A stretch of DNA of 64,000 bases from Adiantum capillus-veneris (taxonomy: Eukaryota; Streptophyta; Polypodiopsida; Polypodiales; Pteridaceae), in the NCBI GenBank assembly GCA_014529385.2, contig CM043944.1:79762384-79826383 (forward strand), read 5' to 3'. The notes under the pieces are model-generated. The model saw nothing but the letters and a program-made list of their open reading frames with translations, did not search any database and had not been told where the DNA came from. How positions within the stretch are numbered: the stretch's first letter is position 1; each line of letters opens with the position of its first letter. Positions 1 to 10,784 of this stretch are shown here, piece after piece. Made by a program: the position numbers and the translations under genes.

Positions 1-960
1 TTATCCTTTTGCAAGATTTCTCCAAAACTGCCTTTAGAACACAGTTCGGACATTTTGAATTTTTGGTTATGCTTTTGGTTTAGCCAATGCTCCATCTACA
101 TTTATGACACTCATGAATAGTGTCTTACGTCCCTATATTGGAAAATTTGTTGTGGTCTTACTTGATGACATTCTCATATACAATAAGATTGAAGATGATC
201 ACATAGAACACTTACGATTAGTGTTCGAACAGCTACGAGCTCACGTGCTCTATGCTAAGCAAAGCAAGTGGAATTTATTTAAAAATAGAGATACATTACC
301 TCGGTCATGTGATCTCTTATTCTGGCATCAAAATGGACACTGACAAGGTTGTTGTCATTCTTCGATGGCCACACCCCAACACGGTTGAGGAGCTTCAAAT
401 AATTTTAGGCATGGCTGGATTTTATTGACAGTATATCCATGATTATGCCAAAATCGTTGTTCCTATCACGGATCGGCTTAAAGCAAAAGTAAGACCTTTT
501 CTTGGGAAGAAGCCCAAAAACGCAATTTTGAACTGCTCAAGGTATCTATAGCCATTGCTCCATCCTCGCAATCGTTGACCCACTTAAGCTGTTTGTGATA
601 GAGACTGATGTAGTGATAAAGCATTGGTGTAGTACTTCTCAGCAGGGAAGACCTATAGCCTTTGAAAGTAAAAAGTTAGATAGAGCTCAACATAATTATT
701 ATGTCTATGAGAGAGTGCTCTATGCCATAATTCACGCTTTATGAAAGTGGAGACACTATTATATGGTGCCGAGTTTGAATTAGTTTTTGACCATGAGAGT
801 ATCAAATGGTTTTCTAGTCAAGCGGACTTGAAGGACGTTGAAGCTAGATGGGCTGAAATCCTTCAAGATTATGATTGTAAGCTACAATATCACAAGGGGT
901 GATAAAATGTAGTAGCGGATGCACTAAGCGGATGCCTCAAATTAATTCACTTGCTTTGCA
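1..960 (+). pseudogene. Reverse transcriptase / RNase H remnant of the chromovirus
   Basis: The RT signature FGLANAP lies at about 70-95 and the catalytic motif [10 protein letters not shown] at about 150-180 (the usual F/YxDD is LLDD here). The RT thumb follows at 350-480 and the RNase H segment, with its typical end (QYHKG..NVVADALS), at 550-930. The readable frame shifts several times, for example near 345 and 500, and stops interrupt it (for example at 427 and 901). These domains would copy element RNA into DNA. The 3' of RT and RNase H are preserved only as fragments, so no product is expected. Confidence 0.8.
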
Positions 961-1024
961 GAAATAAAGAGTGGATTTTTTGAGTCATTACGCGGTAAGT
1001 GTGCACAAGATCAATCATATGATA

Positions 1025-2519
1025 AAGTGTGGAGTGCAGTTTTAAAAAGGGATCCCTCACACTCACATGTCTTTGTACAGCCAGATCAACATGTCTCTGC
1101 ACACCCATATAAAAACTCCAACACACAGAGCTCCACCCCTACTCAACAAGAGTTTAAGCGATGGAATAATTTTTTCATTGATGATGGATACTTACTCCAC
1201 AAAGGTAGAGTATGTGTGCCGAAGGACTCAGACACTATGCACCAAATCTTATTTGAGTGTGATGATAGTCCAAGTGTTGGTCATCTAGGTATTCAAAAGA
1301 CGTATTCCTTAGTTCAACGGTAATTTTATTGCCTAGGCTTACATCATGATGTTCAAGAATACGTACTAAACTGTCAATAGTGCCAAGTTCATAATACAGA
1401 GCATCACAAGGTAGGCGGCCTTTTACATCCTTTAGAGATTCCACAAGGTAAGTGGGAGAGTATCTCTATGGATTTTGTAGTAGGACTACCTACTACAAAT
1501 TGTGGCCATGATGCCATATGGGTAATTGTCGACCGTCTCCAAAAGATGGGTCGATTCATTCCCACTAAGACTATAATTAAGACATCGGAATTAGTAGGGC
1601 TATTTGTAGAGCATATATATAAACTCTACGGTCTTCCAGCTAGTATCATTAGTGATAGAGATCAAAAGTTCGATCATCACTGGGAGAGCTGTGTTCCAAA
1701 AGTTGTAAACCAACTTAATCTAAGTACGGTTGATCATATAGAAATGGGTGGTCAAACAAAAAGAGTTAATCAAGTGCTAGAGGATATGCTGCGAGCATAC
1801 TTTAGCAAGAAGCAAACCAATTGGAAAGACTACTTACCTATATTGGAATTTGCTTATAATAGTTCAAAGCATGTGACTACAGGGTGTAGTCCATTTATGC
1901 TTTTGTATGGATTTCAACCTAGATCACCCATACGGTGGGTTTGGCTAAGGAGAAGATACAACAAGCGAAGGATTTTCTCCAAGACCATTTTGACATGCTT
2001 CTAGATACTCGACAGAATGTTAAACAAGCTCAAGATCGATATAGAAGTACGCAGATGAGCATCATCATCTTGCTACTTTCTAAGGAGGATACAAGGTTTT
2101 CTTCAAAGTTCCGGAGCATTCAGAAAGTCTGAAGACTGGAAAAGTTACGGTTTAAACTTTCACCATGCTATTGTGGACCGTTTACCATTCTCAAAATATA
2201 GGTCAAATGGCCTTTAAGTTAGCACTTTTAGAGCACTCACGAGTTCATCTTGTTTTTCATGTTAACCGTTTAGGAAAACAGCTAGGACAAAATGACAATG
2301 TCATCAACACAGGTGTGTTAGTTGACCTTATCGAATCGCCAAGAATTCCTCATGAGCCCGAAAAGATTTTGGATTCTCATGAGCTTCGCACAGACATCAT
2401 GTCAGACGACAATAGGTGTTGGTAAAATGGCTAGATAGACCTGAAGAAGGTTCTACATGGGAGAATGTCTCTCACTTAAGAAACGTTTTTCTACATTCAT
2501 TTTTGAGGACGGAAAATGA
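1025..2519 (+). pseudogene. Integrase with GPY/F module and chromodomain remnant
   Basis: The H2C2 finger region starts near 1240 (GHLGIQKTYSLV) and is broken by a stop at 1321. The integrase core runs 1468-1935: MDFVVGLP and IISDRDQKF keep the first two catalytic Asp residues. The third motif, normally TDGQTERVN, reads MGGQTKRVN, so the catalytic Glu is replaced by Lys. Downstream (2160-2500) come a VFHV-type module and a chromodomain-like VLVKWLDRPEEGSTWE segment interrupted by stops. Chromodomains of this clade are thought to steer integration to marked chromatin. The enzyme is inactive by motif loss as well as by frameshifts. Confidence 0.8.
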
Positions 2520-2538
2520 TTCTCCAAGGGGGGGCTAA

Positions 2539-3290
2539 TGTAAGGACATGGGTCCTACGGGCAAGGCCATCGGCACGGCTGGACAGTTGTGTACGCTAGG
2601 GGGAGGATATAAGATAGCACGGTTTGGTGGAGACTAGCACATGCATTACCACCACCCTTTCAACATACATCCTATCTCTATCTGTATCTGAGAGTGATGT
2701 CGATGCCAAAAAACGATGTCGGAGATGTTGAAGCTAGAGAGGATGATGCCGAAGAGGATGGTGTTGATGTTGAAAAGTGAATACACACACATTGTGTGTG
2801 TCGATGTCAAACTCAAGAAGCCGGAGTCAAAATTGGAGAAGCCGGAGATGATGTCAGAGAAGCCGGAGGTATCGAAGAAGAAGCGGGGATTCACACACGC
2901 TATGTGTGTTTGATAAAACTCTCTCTCTCTCTCTCTCTCTACATTGTAGCACTAGGTTCCCCTTCTCCTTGCTCTCTGTAATACTGCAGAGCTCCAAAAG
3001 AATTTCCAACGTTTTTTTTTTTCTTTCTATAGCAATGTTTTGAGCATCAAAAAATTACAACTCTATGGTTGTTGTAGCTCATGCTATCTTCTGCTAGTTA
3101 ATTTCAATGCTAGACGTCAATCAGCTTTGGTGCTATGCTTTAGAGACCCTTAGCTCATGCGTTAAAAATTAACGATTTTCCTCTTTCTTTTTGTGTTGAG
3201 CTTCCGTCTCACCGTCGATGGCCTACACAATGACTAATGTGCTTTTACAATACTCTATTCCAGTGCTATTCACTCTCTGCTAATCAGCCA
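2539..3290 (+). repeat. Start of 3' LTR of the chromovirus (right end uncertain)
   Basis: A G-rich polypurine tract (2525-2538, aagggggggctaa) is followed by TGTAAGGACATGGG, the canonical TG start of an LTR. The sequence then contains a purine-rich stretch of imperfect gatgtcgga/gatgttgaa units (2700-2870) and a (CT)n microsatellite at 2919-2940. The 5' LTR is outside the window, so the right end cannot be fixed by comparison; 3290 is a guess. Confidence 0.45.
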
Positions 3291-3499
3291 AAAAAAAAGT
3301 CTTGGCTAAAGTTCACAAAAAGGTGCTAGAAGTGCATGTACAAGAGGATCAGGTTGTTCCTACCACGGATTTATGTTCGTCCGAAATTTGTCGTGTCGAG
3401 GAAGTAGGGGACTTTCTACCATGCTCGCCTGAAAACATTAAAACCACATATTTTTATTAGTAACTCCACAGCGTATAAATGCTATCTATATTGTATTGA

Positions 3500-3790
3500 T
3501 TTGCATACCTGCGTAGATTTGTTAGCCTCGGTCAATCTAACAAAATCCTTTAAAGTCTTCAAGAATCTCTCCAAGAAAACATCGACAACTCCATCTAGAG
3601 TGAACCACCCCACAAATAGCAATCTCCTCAACAAGGTGAAGCAATAGGTGTATTGGCTAAACAAGGATTGTACGTGGGAATGCATCCTCAATAGCACACA
3701 CTGCCTCTACTGCTAGCTGATGGGCTACTAGTATGGCTTCTACTTCTATCTCCTTGGAGCTCACAAATCTATAGGGCAAACGTTATATAG
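3500..3790 (-). pseudogene. TNPD C-terminal DUF4218 fragment
   Basis: On the - strand, from about 3760 downward, the sequence reads through an acidic helix and LLLHLVEEIAICGVVHSRW, then after a frameshift FLERFLKTLKDFVR. This is the conserved core of DUF4218, found C-terminal to the Tnp2 domain of plant CACTA transposases. It aligns with VGTVHSRWMFFLERFMKTLK of the second CACTA copy. A TAG stop interrupts it near 3658-3660 and a frameshift lies near 3590. The role of DUF4218 is not established; it accompanies the transposase core. Confidence 0.75.
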
Positions 3791-3972
3791 TAGATGAAAA
3801 AAAAATCCAAATTTCATGCATGCACAACATGATATAGTACTTGAAAAAAACCCACTACCTCACAATCTCACCCACTTTGAATATTGCAGCCTTCACCTTA
3901 GTGTCCCCATAACCACTAATAGTTATGGGAAGTACAAAATACAAACAATAAAACATCTTAGTGAATGTCAAC

Positions 3973-5532
3973 CTATATATAAGGACACATAGACACCACA
4001 AACTGTTCTACTCTTACCTGAAGGATTTTATGCCAATCATGGGATTTCAATCCATACAATTGAGTGGAGCCACCCTTTTTGGTTTTTGTGAAAGCACCTT
4101 TGAGTGACCGCATATATCCCGTTGGAGTTCTGATGGATGCAATAACTTGCTTTGTTCGCTCTTGGTCTGCCTTTGACATTATCCACGGTGCTTTTGGGAG
4201 AATCATATTTCCCCGCTCCCCCATGCGAGGCGTGGCTGAAGGGGGGAGACGTCTAATGGCTCTTAAATCTTCCCTAGCACCCAATTAATCCTTCTTGCCA
4301 ATTATGTGATCCCATATAGCTTGCCCAACATTTTTGAATACATGCATAGGGTCCAATAAGTGCTGAATTTTCAATGAAGCCCAATAGGGGAGCGACAAGA
4401 AGATTGAGTACCTCGACATACCCTTTGGCAACCCATTGGGAGGCGGGGAGGTACCATGATGCTCCTCCCAATGCTTCGCCCAATCAGCCATGTTCCAATG
4501 GAACGGCTGCAGTCCATTGATAGGGGGAGCATATCTATGATGTGAAGGAGGTAGGAAGTGATGGTTGTTGGGATAGATCACCTTCCCAAGAAGAGGAGGT
4601 CTCTCTGTCAGAAGGGAAGGACCACAAGTGGGATACGCACTATGTCCAGATGTTGCCAATCTTGCCAAGAGGTAAACAAACATTACACATGAGATGATAA
4701 ACCTAAAGCAAAGAGTACAATTAACATGTGCATACTTACCAGATACCTCTCCAAATCCTGGGTAATCATGCATGATCCACATGAGGATGCACTTGCAGAT
4801 GACGGCTTTGCGGTCTTGTGGTGGCCGTGAGATGACAATGACATCTATGCCTCTCCATAGTTCTTGAAGCTCATCAATAAGAGGCTGCAGCCTATATACA
4901 TCCATGTTTTTTACCTTGTGCTTTCTTGCAATGAGAAGTGATAGTAAACTTTTTCCCTTTTTTGTTGCCTCCCAAGGCGGAATATTGTAGTTTACAACCA
5001 CCACCGACCAAGTGCTCCATGAAGTAGAGTGGTGCCCAAATGGATTCACTCCATCACTAGCTAACCCAATCCTCAAGTGATGAGTCTCATCCTTGAACTC
5101 TGGCCATGTGTCCTCTATGTGCTTCCATGCTGGTGAGTCAGCTGGCACTCTCATAATACCATCTGTGGAGCGATTTTTTCCATGCCAACTCAAAAGCTCG
5201 CTCGTACCCTTCGATCTAAACATGTGTTGGATGAGTGGAAAATGCCTCAAAACTTTACGTGGAATTCTGTTTCTCTGCATTCCTTCTTTGAACCTACGCT
5301 CCCCGCACGATGGACATGTGTCACAATCGGCATGCTCATTACGAAAGAGCACACAATCGTTCACGCAAGTATGAATGAGATCATAATCCATCCCTAATGC
5401 AGTCACCACTTCGCGGGATTTTCCTCTATTCTCTGGCATGTGATTGCCAGCTGGAACCATCTTTCCTAGCAACCTATCACAAGAAGAAAGTACATTAGAA
5501 GCTAATTTATGCACTCCACAAGCATCCTTCAC
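3973..5532 (-). pseudogene. TNPD catalytic core, Transposase_21 (Tnp2) family
   Basis: The 5532-4285 stretch encodes about 415 residues of the Tnp2 core: HTCVNDCVLFRNEHADCDTC near residue 53 with its CPSCG pair, RHFPLIQHMF, MRVPADSPAWKHID-type spacer, LRIGLASDGVNPFG near 158 with a presumed catalytic Asp, NYNIPPW, and LDPMHVFKNV near 395. An adjacent frame (4284-3973) continues with the typical LKSHDWHKILQ. About residues 250-275 look like intron read in frame (GGTAAGTATG donor at 4740-4731). The family cuts and pastes CACTA elements at their TIRs. The frame breaks at about 4285 and near 5530, so it is probably inactive. Confidence 0.8.
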
Positions 5533-6166
5533 AATCTGTATACATACCTCAAAAGTGCGTCGACACTAGCATTTCTCCATCCAAACATCTCCTCAAGGTT
5601 AAGGACTTCGAGAGATACCCTTAAAATGGAGTAAGAGCATCTATCATATAGTGCGGTGTGTGCCGAATGGAGTAGCTCACTCCTCGTTCTTTCGGAAGCT
5701 TCTTCGCATGCACACTCTGGTTCATGCTCCTCCTCTCGTGCAAAGAGATCCTCAACCATTCTATGCAAATGGTCATCTTTTGCATCCACATAAGGAGATG
5801 GGATGTGGTCACTCGGATAAGAGGGAGCAGCAGTACTTGGCTGATTTGATGTGCTTCCTCCCTCTCTAATGGATTCCTGGCGCATGCGCTCTTCCACCCT
5901 CCTTTCCCCTCCTCCACCAACCACACGCCAATGAGGGGTGACGTCAATAGCCGCTACAATTTGCGGATCGTTTGTTTTCATCCGTGCACGCTTGCGAGGA
6001 TCGTCTCATAGTCCATAATCTTCTACATGGCACAAGCATATCCGTCGAAGTCGAGCAATGGCGCATTTGCACCGCACGCATGGGCATGGTAATCGCTCGG
6101 CCAACCACCGTGATCTATCCGGTTCAGTGGACGGGCCAAAATCATCCCAAGCAACCTACATTAATA
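5529..6166 (-). pseudogene. TNPD N-terminal part with transposase-associated zinc-binding motif
   Basis: Reading leftward from about 6166, the frame contains RLPCPCVRCKCAIARLRRIC followed by HVEDYG. This is the CPC..C...HV..G pattern of the Transpos_assoc domain that starts plant Tnp2 proteins. A TGA stop occurs at 6008-6006; the frame then shifts into an acidic linker (5981-5529). The second CACTA copy has the matching CPCNQCKHAVRRTRR. A splice acceptor-like ttaatgtag lies just upstream. This position puts the transposase start directly beside the GCGGTAAT repeats at 6379-6446. Confidence 0.65.
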
Positions 6167-6378
6167 AATTACATACACTAATTAAAATCAAATTACCAAA
6201 GAATGTTAATAAAATATCAGTAAAAATTAAAAATTAAACTTTTAGGTAAAAATGTCATTTTCAAAGTACTAGGAATACTTTCATTTTATATATAGTTTAT
6301 AAAATACATAGTACCAATAGATTTTGAGGTTCAATAGTAATAATGTCAGAACGTGGCCCTCTGTGTATATGGCCTGAA

Positions 6379-6446
6379 TTTGCGCCGCGGTAATAGGTGT
6401 GGTAATAAGCGTGGTAATGCTCGCGGTAATAGGAGCGGCAAATCAA
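6379..6446. repeat. GCGGTAAT-type subterminal-like repeats
   Basis: Four copies of GCGGTAAT/GTGGTAAT occur in about 65 bp, spaced by ggt, aagc and gctc. The same motif, in both orientations, fills the right end of the element (10018-10250). In CACTA elements such subterminal repeats are binding sites for TNPA-type proteins. Here they lie between divergent TNPD and TNPA genes, with no CACTA terminus beside them. Confidence 0.55.
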
Positions 6447-6460
6447 TTTTCAAAATTTTT

Positions 6461-6468
6461 TATAAATA
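6461..6468 (+). promoter_or_regulatory. TATA box of the TNPA-like gene
   Basis: tataaata at 6461-6468, followed about 30 bp later by a GC-richer leader (6490-6650) that ends in a plausible splice donor (cat|gtatgttttg near 6651). This fits a promoter plus untranslated first exon for the gene whose coding part starts at 8172. Confidence 0.45.
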
Positions 6469-6704
6469 GGGGCACCCTTGTGCCCCGCGAAGTTCAAAGC
6501 CCTAAAATTTGAATTTCATCGTCTTCTCCACAGAAGCCGAGAGCGCGAACCTCACAACCTTGAGATCTACCTCCATCTCTACTCTTCTACTCTCCGCCAT
6601 CTCTACTCTTCCACTCGCCTACCCTCTCCCAACAAGCGCTCCAGGCTCCATGTATGTTTTGTTGTTATGTTTTTTGATTTTTTCACACTCATACACACGC
6701 ATGC

Positions 6705-7850
6705 ACACACATGCATACACACACACTAATTACACACACTAATTAGTGCATGTGTTCTTTACACACACTAATTAGTGTGTGCATTATTCTAATGCACACA
6801 CTAATTAGTGTAAGTAAAGACACACCAAAACCTTATTACTTGCATAACCTAATATGTTAAATTTGGGATTGGCCATGCACACACTATAACACACACTAAT
6901 TAGTGTGTGCATTGGCCAATGTGATTGATCAATGCACACACTAATTAGTGTGTGCATTGGACAATGTGATTGGTCAATGCACACACTAATTAGTGTGTTA
7001 TTAGTGTGTTCATTGGCCAGTGTGATTGGTCAATGCACACACTAATTAGTGTGTGATTAGTGTGTGCATTGGTCAATGGGATTGGTCAATTCACACACTA
7101 ATTAGTGCTCATAAACACACACTAATTTGTGTGTGATTAGTGTGTGCATTGGCCAATGTGATTAGTCAATGTACACACTAATTAGTGTGTGCATTGACCA
7201 ATCACATTGTCCAATGCACACACTAATTAGTGTGTGCATTGATCAATCACATTGGCCAATGCACACAGTAATTAGTATGTGTTAACACACACTAATTTGT
7301 GTGTGATTAGTGTGTGCATTGGCCAATGTGATTGGTCAATGCACACACTAATTAGTTTGTGATTAGTGTGTGCATTGGCCAATGTGATTGGTCAATGCAC
7401 ACACTAATTAGTTTGAGATTAGTGTGTGCATTGGTCAATGGGATTGGCCAATTCACACACTAATTAGTAACCCTAAACACACACTTATTTGTGTGTGATT
7501 AGTGTGTGCATTGGCCAATGTGATTGGTCAATGCACACTCTAATTAGTTTTTGATTAGTGTGTGCATTGGCAAATGTGATTGGTCAATGCACACACTAAT
7601 TAGTTTGGGATTAGTGTGTGCATTGGTCAATTGGATTGGCCAATACACACACACTAATTAGTGTGTGCACAATCTAATGCACACACTAATTAGCGTATGT
7701 TAAAACACACTCATTAGTGTGTGCACAAGCCAATTACACAAGCCAACACTAAAACACACACTAATTAGTGTGTGCACAAGCCAATTACATTGGCCAACAC
7801 TAAAACACACACTAATTATGTTAAATTAAACAACAATCAACACAAAAACA
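6705..7850. repeat. Array of CTAATTAG and CCAAT palindromes
   Basis: About 1.1 kb of imperfect units. Each has cacacaCTAATTAGtgtgtg (a near-perfect palindrome) and a spacer of the form cattggccaatgtgattggtcaatg, which is itself palindromic around ATTGGCCAAT. I count 19 copies of TAATTAG. The array lies in what looks like the first intron of the TNPA-like gene (donor near 6651, acceptor aatgcag at 8168). TAATTA is a homeodomain-type core and CCAAT an NF-Y-type core; any binding is inference. The flank 7850-8165 is AT-rich and featureless. Confidence 0.85.
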
Positions 7851-8171
7851 GAAACATACCTCCATGATTAAGTCGTAGGTGACGCATTAGGCCCCAATGG
7901 CCGTCCAAGTGATCGCGCAATCGGTCACACTAATCATAAACACAATAATCTCTTATTAGTCAATACACACACTAATATCTTATTAGCACTCAAGGCTTTG
8001 CAAGACTCTTTTATAGGTTGTAGACACACATTGGATTCTTTCCACATTGGATTCTTTCAACATTGGATACTATTGAGAATCCAATTTTTGAAAACAATCA
8101 ATGTGTAAATTTTTAATCAGATATTCAAATTTTATACCCTAGTTTAATCTTTGTCGTAATAAATGCAGACC

Positions 8172-8742
8172 ATGTCTTCTTCTTCCACACCACGCTTTCG
8201 CAGCATTGAGGATTTCATGGCAGACGGGATGTCATATCCCAACGCTCTCTCTGCCTATCATTCACAGCCGTCGCCTCAGCAGTCATCATTAGGGTTCGGC
8301 TGGTTTCGGGACGCTCTAGGTGGGTCCGCTACCGTACCTGTGACCGATCCAAATGTGGAGAGGGCATTGCGTCTTCGGGCTGAGTGGTTAGGTTCGTAGC
8401 AGACCCTTACGTAGCACTATGCACCGGTGCATCTAGCAGATTTTGGATTATCAGAGGTCTCTACTCCGACTGGTGGCGCTCCATATCTTCAGATTTTTCC
8501 AGCTACAGGTCCAGGTTCAACTTTTCCTTCATAGGGTCCAACGCCCCAGGGTGCGACGCCGTTGGGTGTGACACCTCATGGTCCGACGCTGTTGGGTGCG
8601 ACGCCACGGGCATCCACCTATCCATCACCTATCCCACCTTCTATCCCAGATTCACGTCGGCGCTCTTCTCGCAGTCAGCGTCAGGGCAGCTCGCGCGCTA
8701 GCACCGGTCGATCTCGACGAGGGAGCGGAGCTAGTTGTTGTT

Positions 8743-8778
<36 letters not shown>

Positions 8779-9691
8779 GTACTACAGATTCTCCTCCACA
8801 GTCATCGCTGCCTACTCCAGCAGAAGATGAGGACCATGACATGCCTTCACCAGATGCTCGCGGGTTATACTACCAGGTTCATAGAGGAGGTATGGTGGAT
8901 CTCGGGACAGCGTAGGGCAGGAGATTCCGCACACACGTCAACCAATTAATCCACTCCACATATATCAATTTTTTTCTCAAATTTGATCAGCAAGATCCCT
9001 ACAACCTCACATATATAGAGACAACCATGCACATGCGTTTCCCCAACCCCGAGGGGCAACAATTCTCAAGGCAATGGTTGCAAGAGCATGTCAAAACATT
9101 TCTGAAGAACAAAAAATCTAGTGTGAGGAGAACTACAAAGAAGACAATGGAGTCTCCAGAGCATAGCCATCGGCCAGGAAATATCCATGACGTGGAGTGG
9201 GAGATCGCTATGGGCGAGAAAGAGGACGAAAGGGCAACGGGTGCGAGGATGTATACACGTCAAGTTGAGGCCAGATCCCATCAGACTCCTACGCATTATG
9301 GTTCGGGAGGAAAAACGGCTTGGAAAGAAAAATATGTAAGTAAAAATATTAGTTTTATATTAAAAAATCTATTGTTTTTTATTTAATTAATTGGTTGCTA
9401 TTTTTTGTCAGTATAACATTACCATGAGTCCCCCGACCAGAGATGTGCAGAGATATAGAGAGAACCATTCCGAGTATCAAACTTGTTGTTGGTTGTTTGA
9501 AAATCAAATGATCTCTCGAGAGGAGTTCGAAAATGCGTGCAGAAGTCTACAACATGTAAGTTTAATCTTATTTAAATAATCAAATTGTTGATTTTATATC
9601 AAATATTAAATAACAAAGTGTGAATTGTTTCTTTTTTATGGTTTTGCAGAGTCAAGGAGTTCCACGCGAAATGCCGCCAACTCCCCCATGA
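8172..9691 (+). pseudogene. TNPA-like CACTA protein (Ptta/En/Spm type), four in-frame TAG stops
   Basis: After an acceptor (aatgcag|acc, 8168) the frame from ATG 8172 stays constant to 9335 except for four TAG codons (8397, 8412, 8532, 8913). Then come exons 9412-9555 and 9650-9691, joined by GTAAG...CAG introns of 76 and 94 bp. The order is a Ser/Thr/Pro-rich part with GATPLGVTP-type repeats, a poly-Gly run (G33 tract), then a basic helical part resembling plant transposase Ptta/En/Spm proteins. It aligns along its length with 48497-49810, including intron positions. TNPA-type proteins bind subterminal repeats and assist excision. Function would need stop readthrough, so it is treated as a pseudogene. 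Confidence 0.75.
8745..8777 (+). repeat. 33-base poly-G run
   Basis: An uninterrupted run of 33 G inside the TNPA-like frame, encoding 11 glycines without shifting the frame. The equivalent place in the second CACTA copy has mixed Gly codons (ggtggcggtggcgg), so the tract looks like a slippage expansion of a Gly-rich linker. Its length is at risk of assembly error. Confidence 0.9.
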
Positions 9692-9880
9692 GCATCCTCT
9701 ATTTTGTATACGCGGGCCCCTTTTGCCCTATCCCACATGACCATACTCTATTTTGTACATGCGGGCTTTTTTTGCCCTTTATGTAAATGCAATACCTATT
9801 ATTTTTTGGCTCAATACCTCCCCCAATTGTAATTCCACTTGTGTAAATGAAATTATCAATCTTTTTTTGGCTCAATGTAT
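9688..9880 (+). repeat. Short imperfect tandem duplications after the TNPA stop
   Basis: Two copies of an about 48-bp unit (tgagcatcctctattttgta / tgaccatactctattttgta, each followed by a gcgggc...tttgccc block), then two copies of a unit ending tttttggctcaat. They form the 3' untranslated region of the TNPA-like gene. 9880-10017 is AT-rich with no recognised feature. Confidence 0.6.
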
Positions 9881-10017
9881 TGTCCACTTGTGATATTTTG
9901 TTGTAATTCATAATAATTTTGTAAAATAACTAATATAAATAAAAAAATAGATGACCTTTTGGATGGTCCTGCAAAGGACAATCCAAACGGTCATCTCTTT
10001 TTTTATAATAAATCCCG

Positions 10018-10250
10018 CCGCGGTAATGCTCGCGATAACGCAGACGCGGTAATGTTTGCGGGTACGTTTGCAGCAAAAAACGTGGTAATAGGCGCGGAAA
10101 TATAGCCGCAACCATTACCACGGATATTACCGCTAGACCATTACCGCAAACTTTTTCGCAGTGTTTTCCGCATATGGGAATTTTTATATTTCAAGTTTGT
10201 TTGTTTTTTTGCGGTAATGTGAGCGATAATATCGCGCATATGTTATAGTG
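10018..10250. repeat. Right subterminal repeats and putative CACTA terminus
   Basis: Several copies of GCGGTAAT and its complement ATTACCGC, mixed with gcgATAA variants, crowd the last 230 bp. The segment ends tgttatagtg (10241-10250), which read from outside is CACTATAACA. A 3-bp TSD would be gca (10251-10253), but the left partner was not found. Confidence 0.55.
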
Positions 10251-10784
10251 GCACCTCCACCATCACACACAATAAATCTGCTACCCGGATCAACTTATGC
10301 AAAATCCACTACATGAACCTGCAACCTCAATAACTCATGTCAAGTCTATGATTGATAGACAAACATCACTGCAAATGGAATCCACCATAGAGAATCCGCA
10401 ACCTCTATTGGTGATGAAGTAATATCCACAATATGCTTGCAAAGCCCCACATCCTTTACCACCAACAAATAGAGAGGATTCATCATGCATGAGATAGACT
10501 TTTGGTGATCTTACATTTTTAATGCATGCGACAAGCACACCTTTCAGAGAAGAATCCCCTCCCCCCCGGGCTTCTCCCCTTTCCATACTTCAAATGGAAG
10601 AAGAGCTCCAGCCTTAGAGGGAGATGCAGGAAAAAGGGTTGAGGAGGCCCAAGTAGGAAGACGAGCAGAGGAGGAAACAAGACAAATCAACACAGGATAT
10701 CAATGCTCTCTTGTAAATGCAGAGATAGTGCCACCCATGCCATAGCTTATAGCCCAAGCAGTGATCCACACCACAAAATTTTGA
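10251..10784. other. Unassigned sequence
   Basis: No motif, coding signature or repeat recognised. Small open frames here lack codon or domain support. Confidence 0.5.

Larger units (their letters stand above)
1..2538 (+). mobile_element. 5'-truncated, decayed Ty3/gypsy chromovirus (3' half of internal region)
   Basis: The window opens inside an LTR retrotransposon. In order one can read reverse transcriptase, RNase H, the H2C2 zinc finger, integrase, and a chromodomain-like tail followed by a polypurine tract (2525-2538) and an LTR start. The order RT-RH-IN-chromodomain is that of Ty3/gypsy chromoviruses. Frames change repeatedly and several in-frame stops are present, so it is dead. The 5' part lies outside the window. 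It is not related in sequence to the gypsy elements further right, except at domain level. Confidence 0.85.
3480..10250. mobile_element. Decayed CACTA (En/Spm) DNA transposon region, first copy
   Basis: Two classic CACTA genes are present: a Tnp2-type transposase gene on the - strand (about 6166 to 3500) and a TNPA-like gene on the + strand (8172-9691). The right end has GCGGTAAT-type subterminal repeats and ends in ttatagtg at 10250, the complement of a CACTATAA terminus. Similar GCGGTAAT motifs lie at 6379-6446, between the two genes. No left CACTA terminus or TSD was found, so this may be one internally rearranged element or two truncated related ones. Both genes match the intact-looking CACTA element at 45023-50398. 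Confidence 0.65.

Noticed and set aside
6879-6890. CACTATAAC at 6882, matching the complement of the right end at 10250, as a possible left CACTA terminus
   Set aside because: It falls within the CA-rich palindrome array, the preceding bases (aca) do not match the gca after 10250, and it would leave the GCGGTAAT repeats outside.
6705-7850. CRISPR-like direct repeats with spacers
   Set aside because: Units are palindromic, imperfect, with repeated rather than unique spacers, in plant transposon DNA with no cas genes.
10335-10586. 83-residue minus-strand frame as a gene
   Set aside because: No motif, splice signal, promoter or similarity to anything recognised; length expected by chance.
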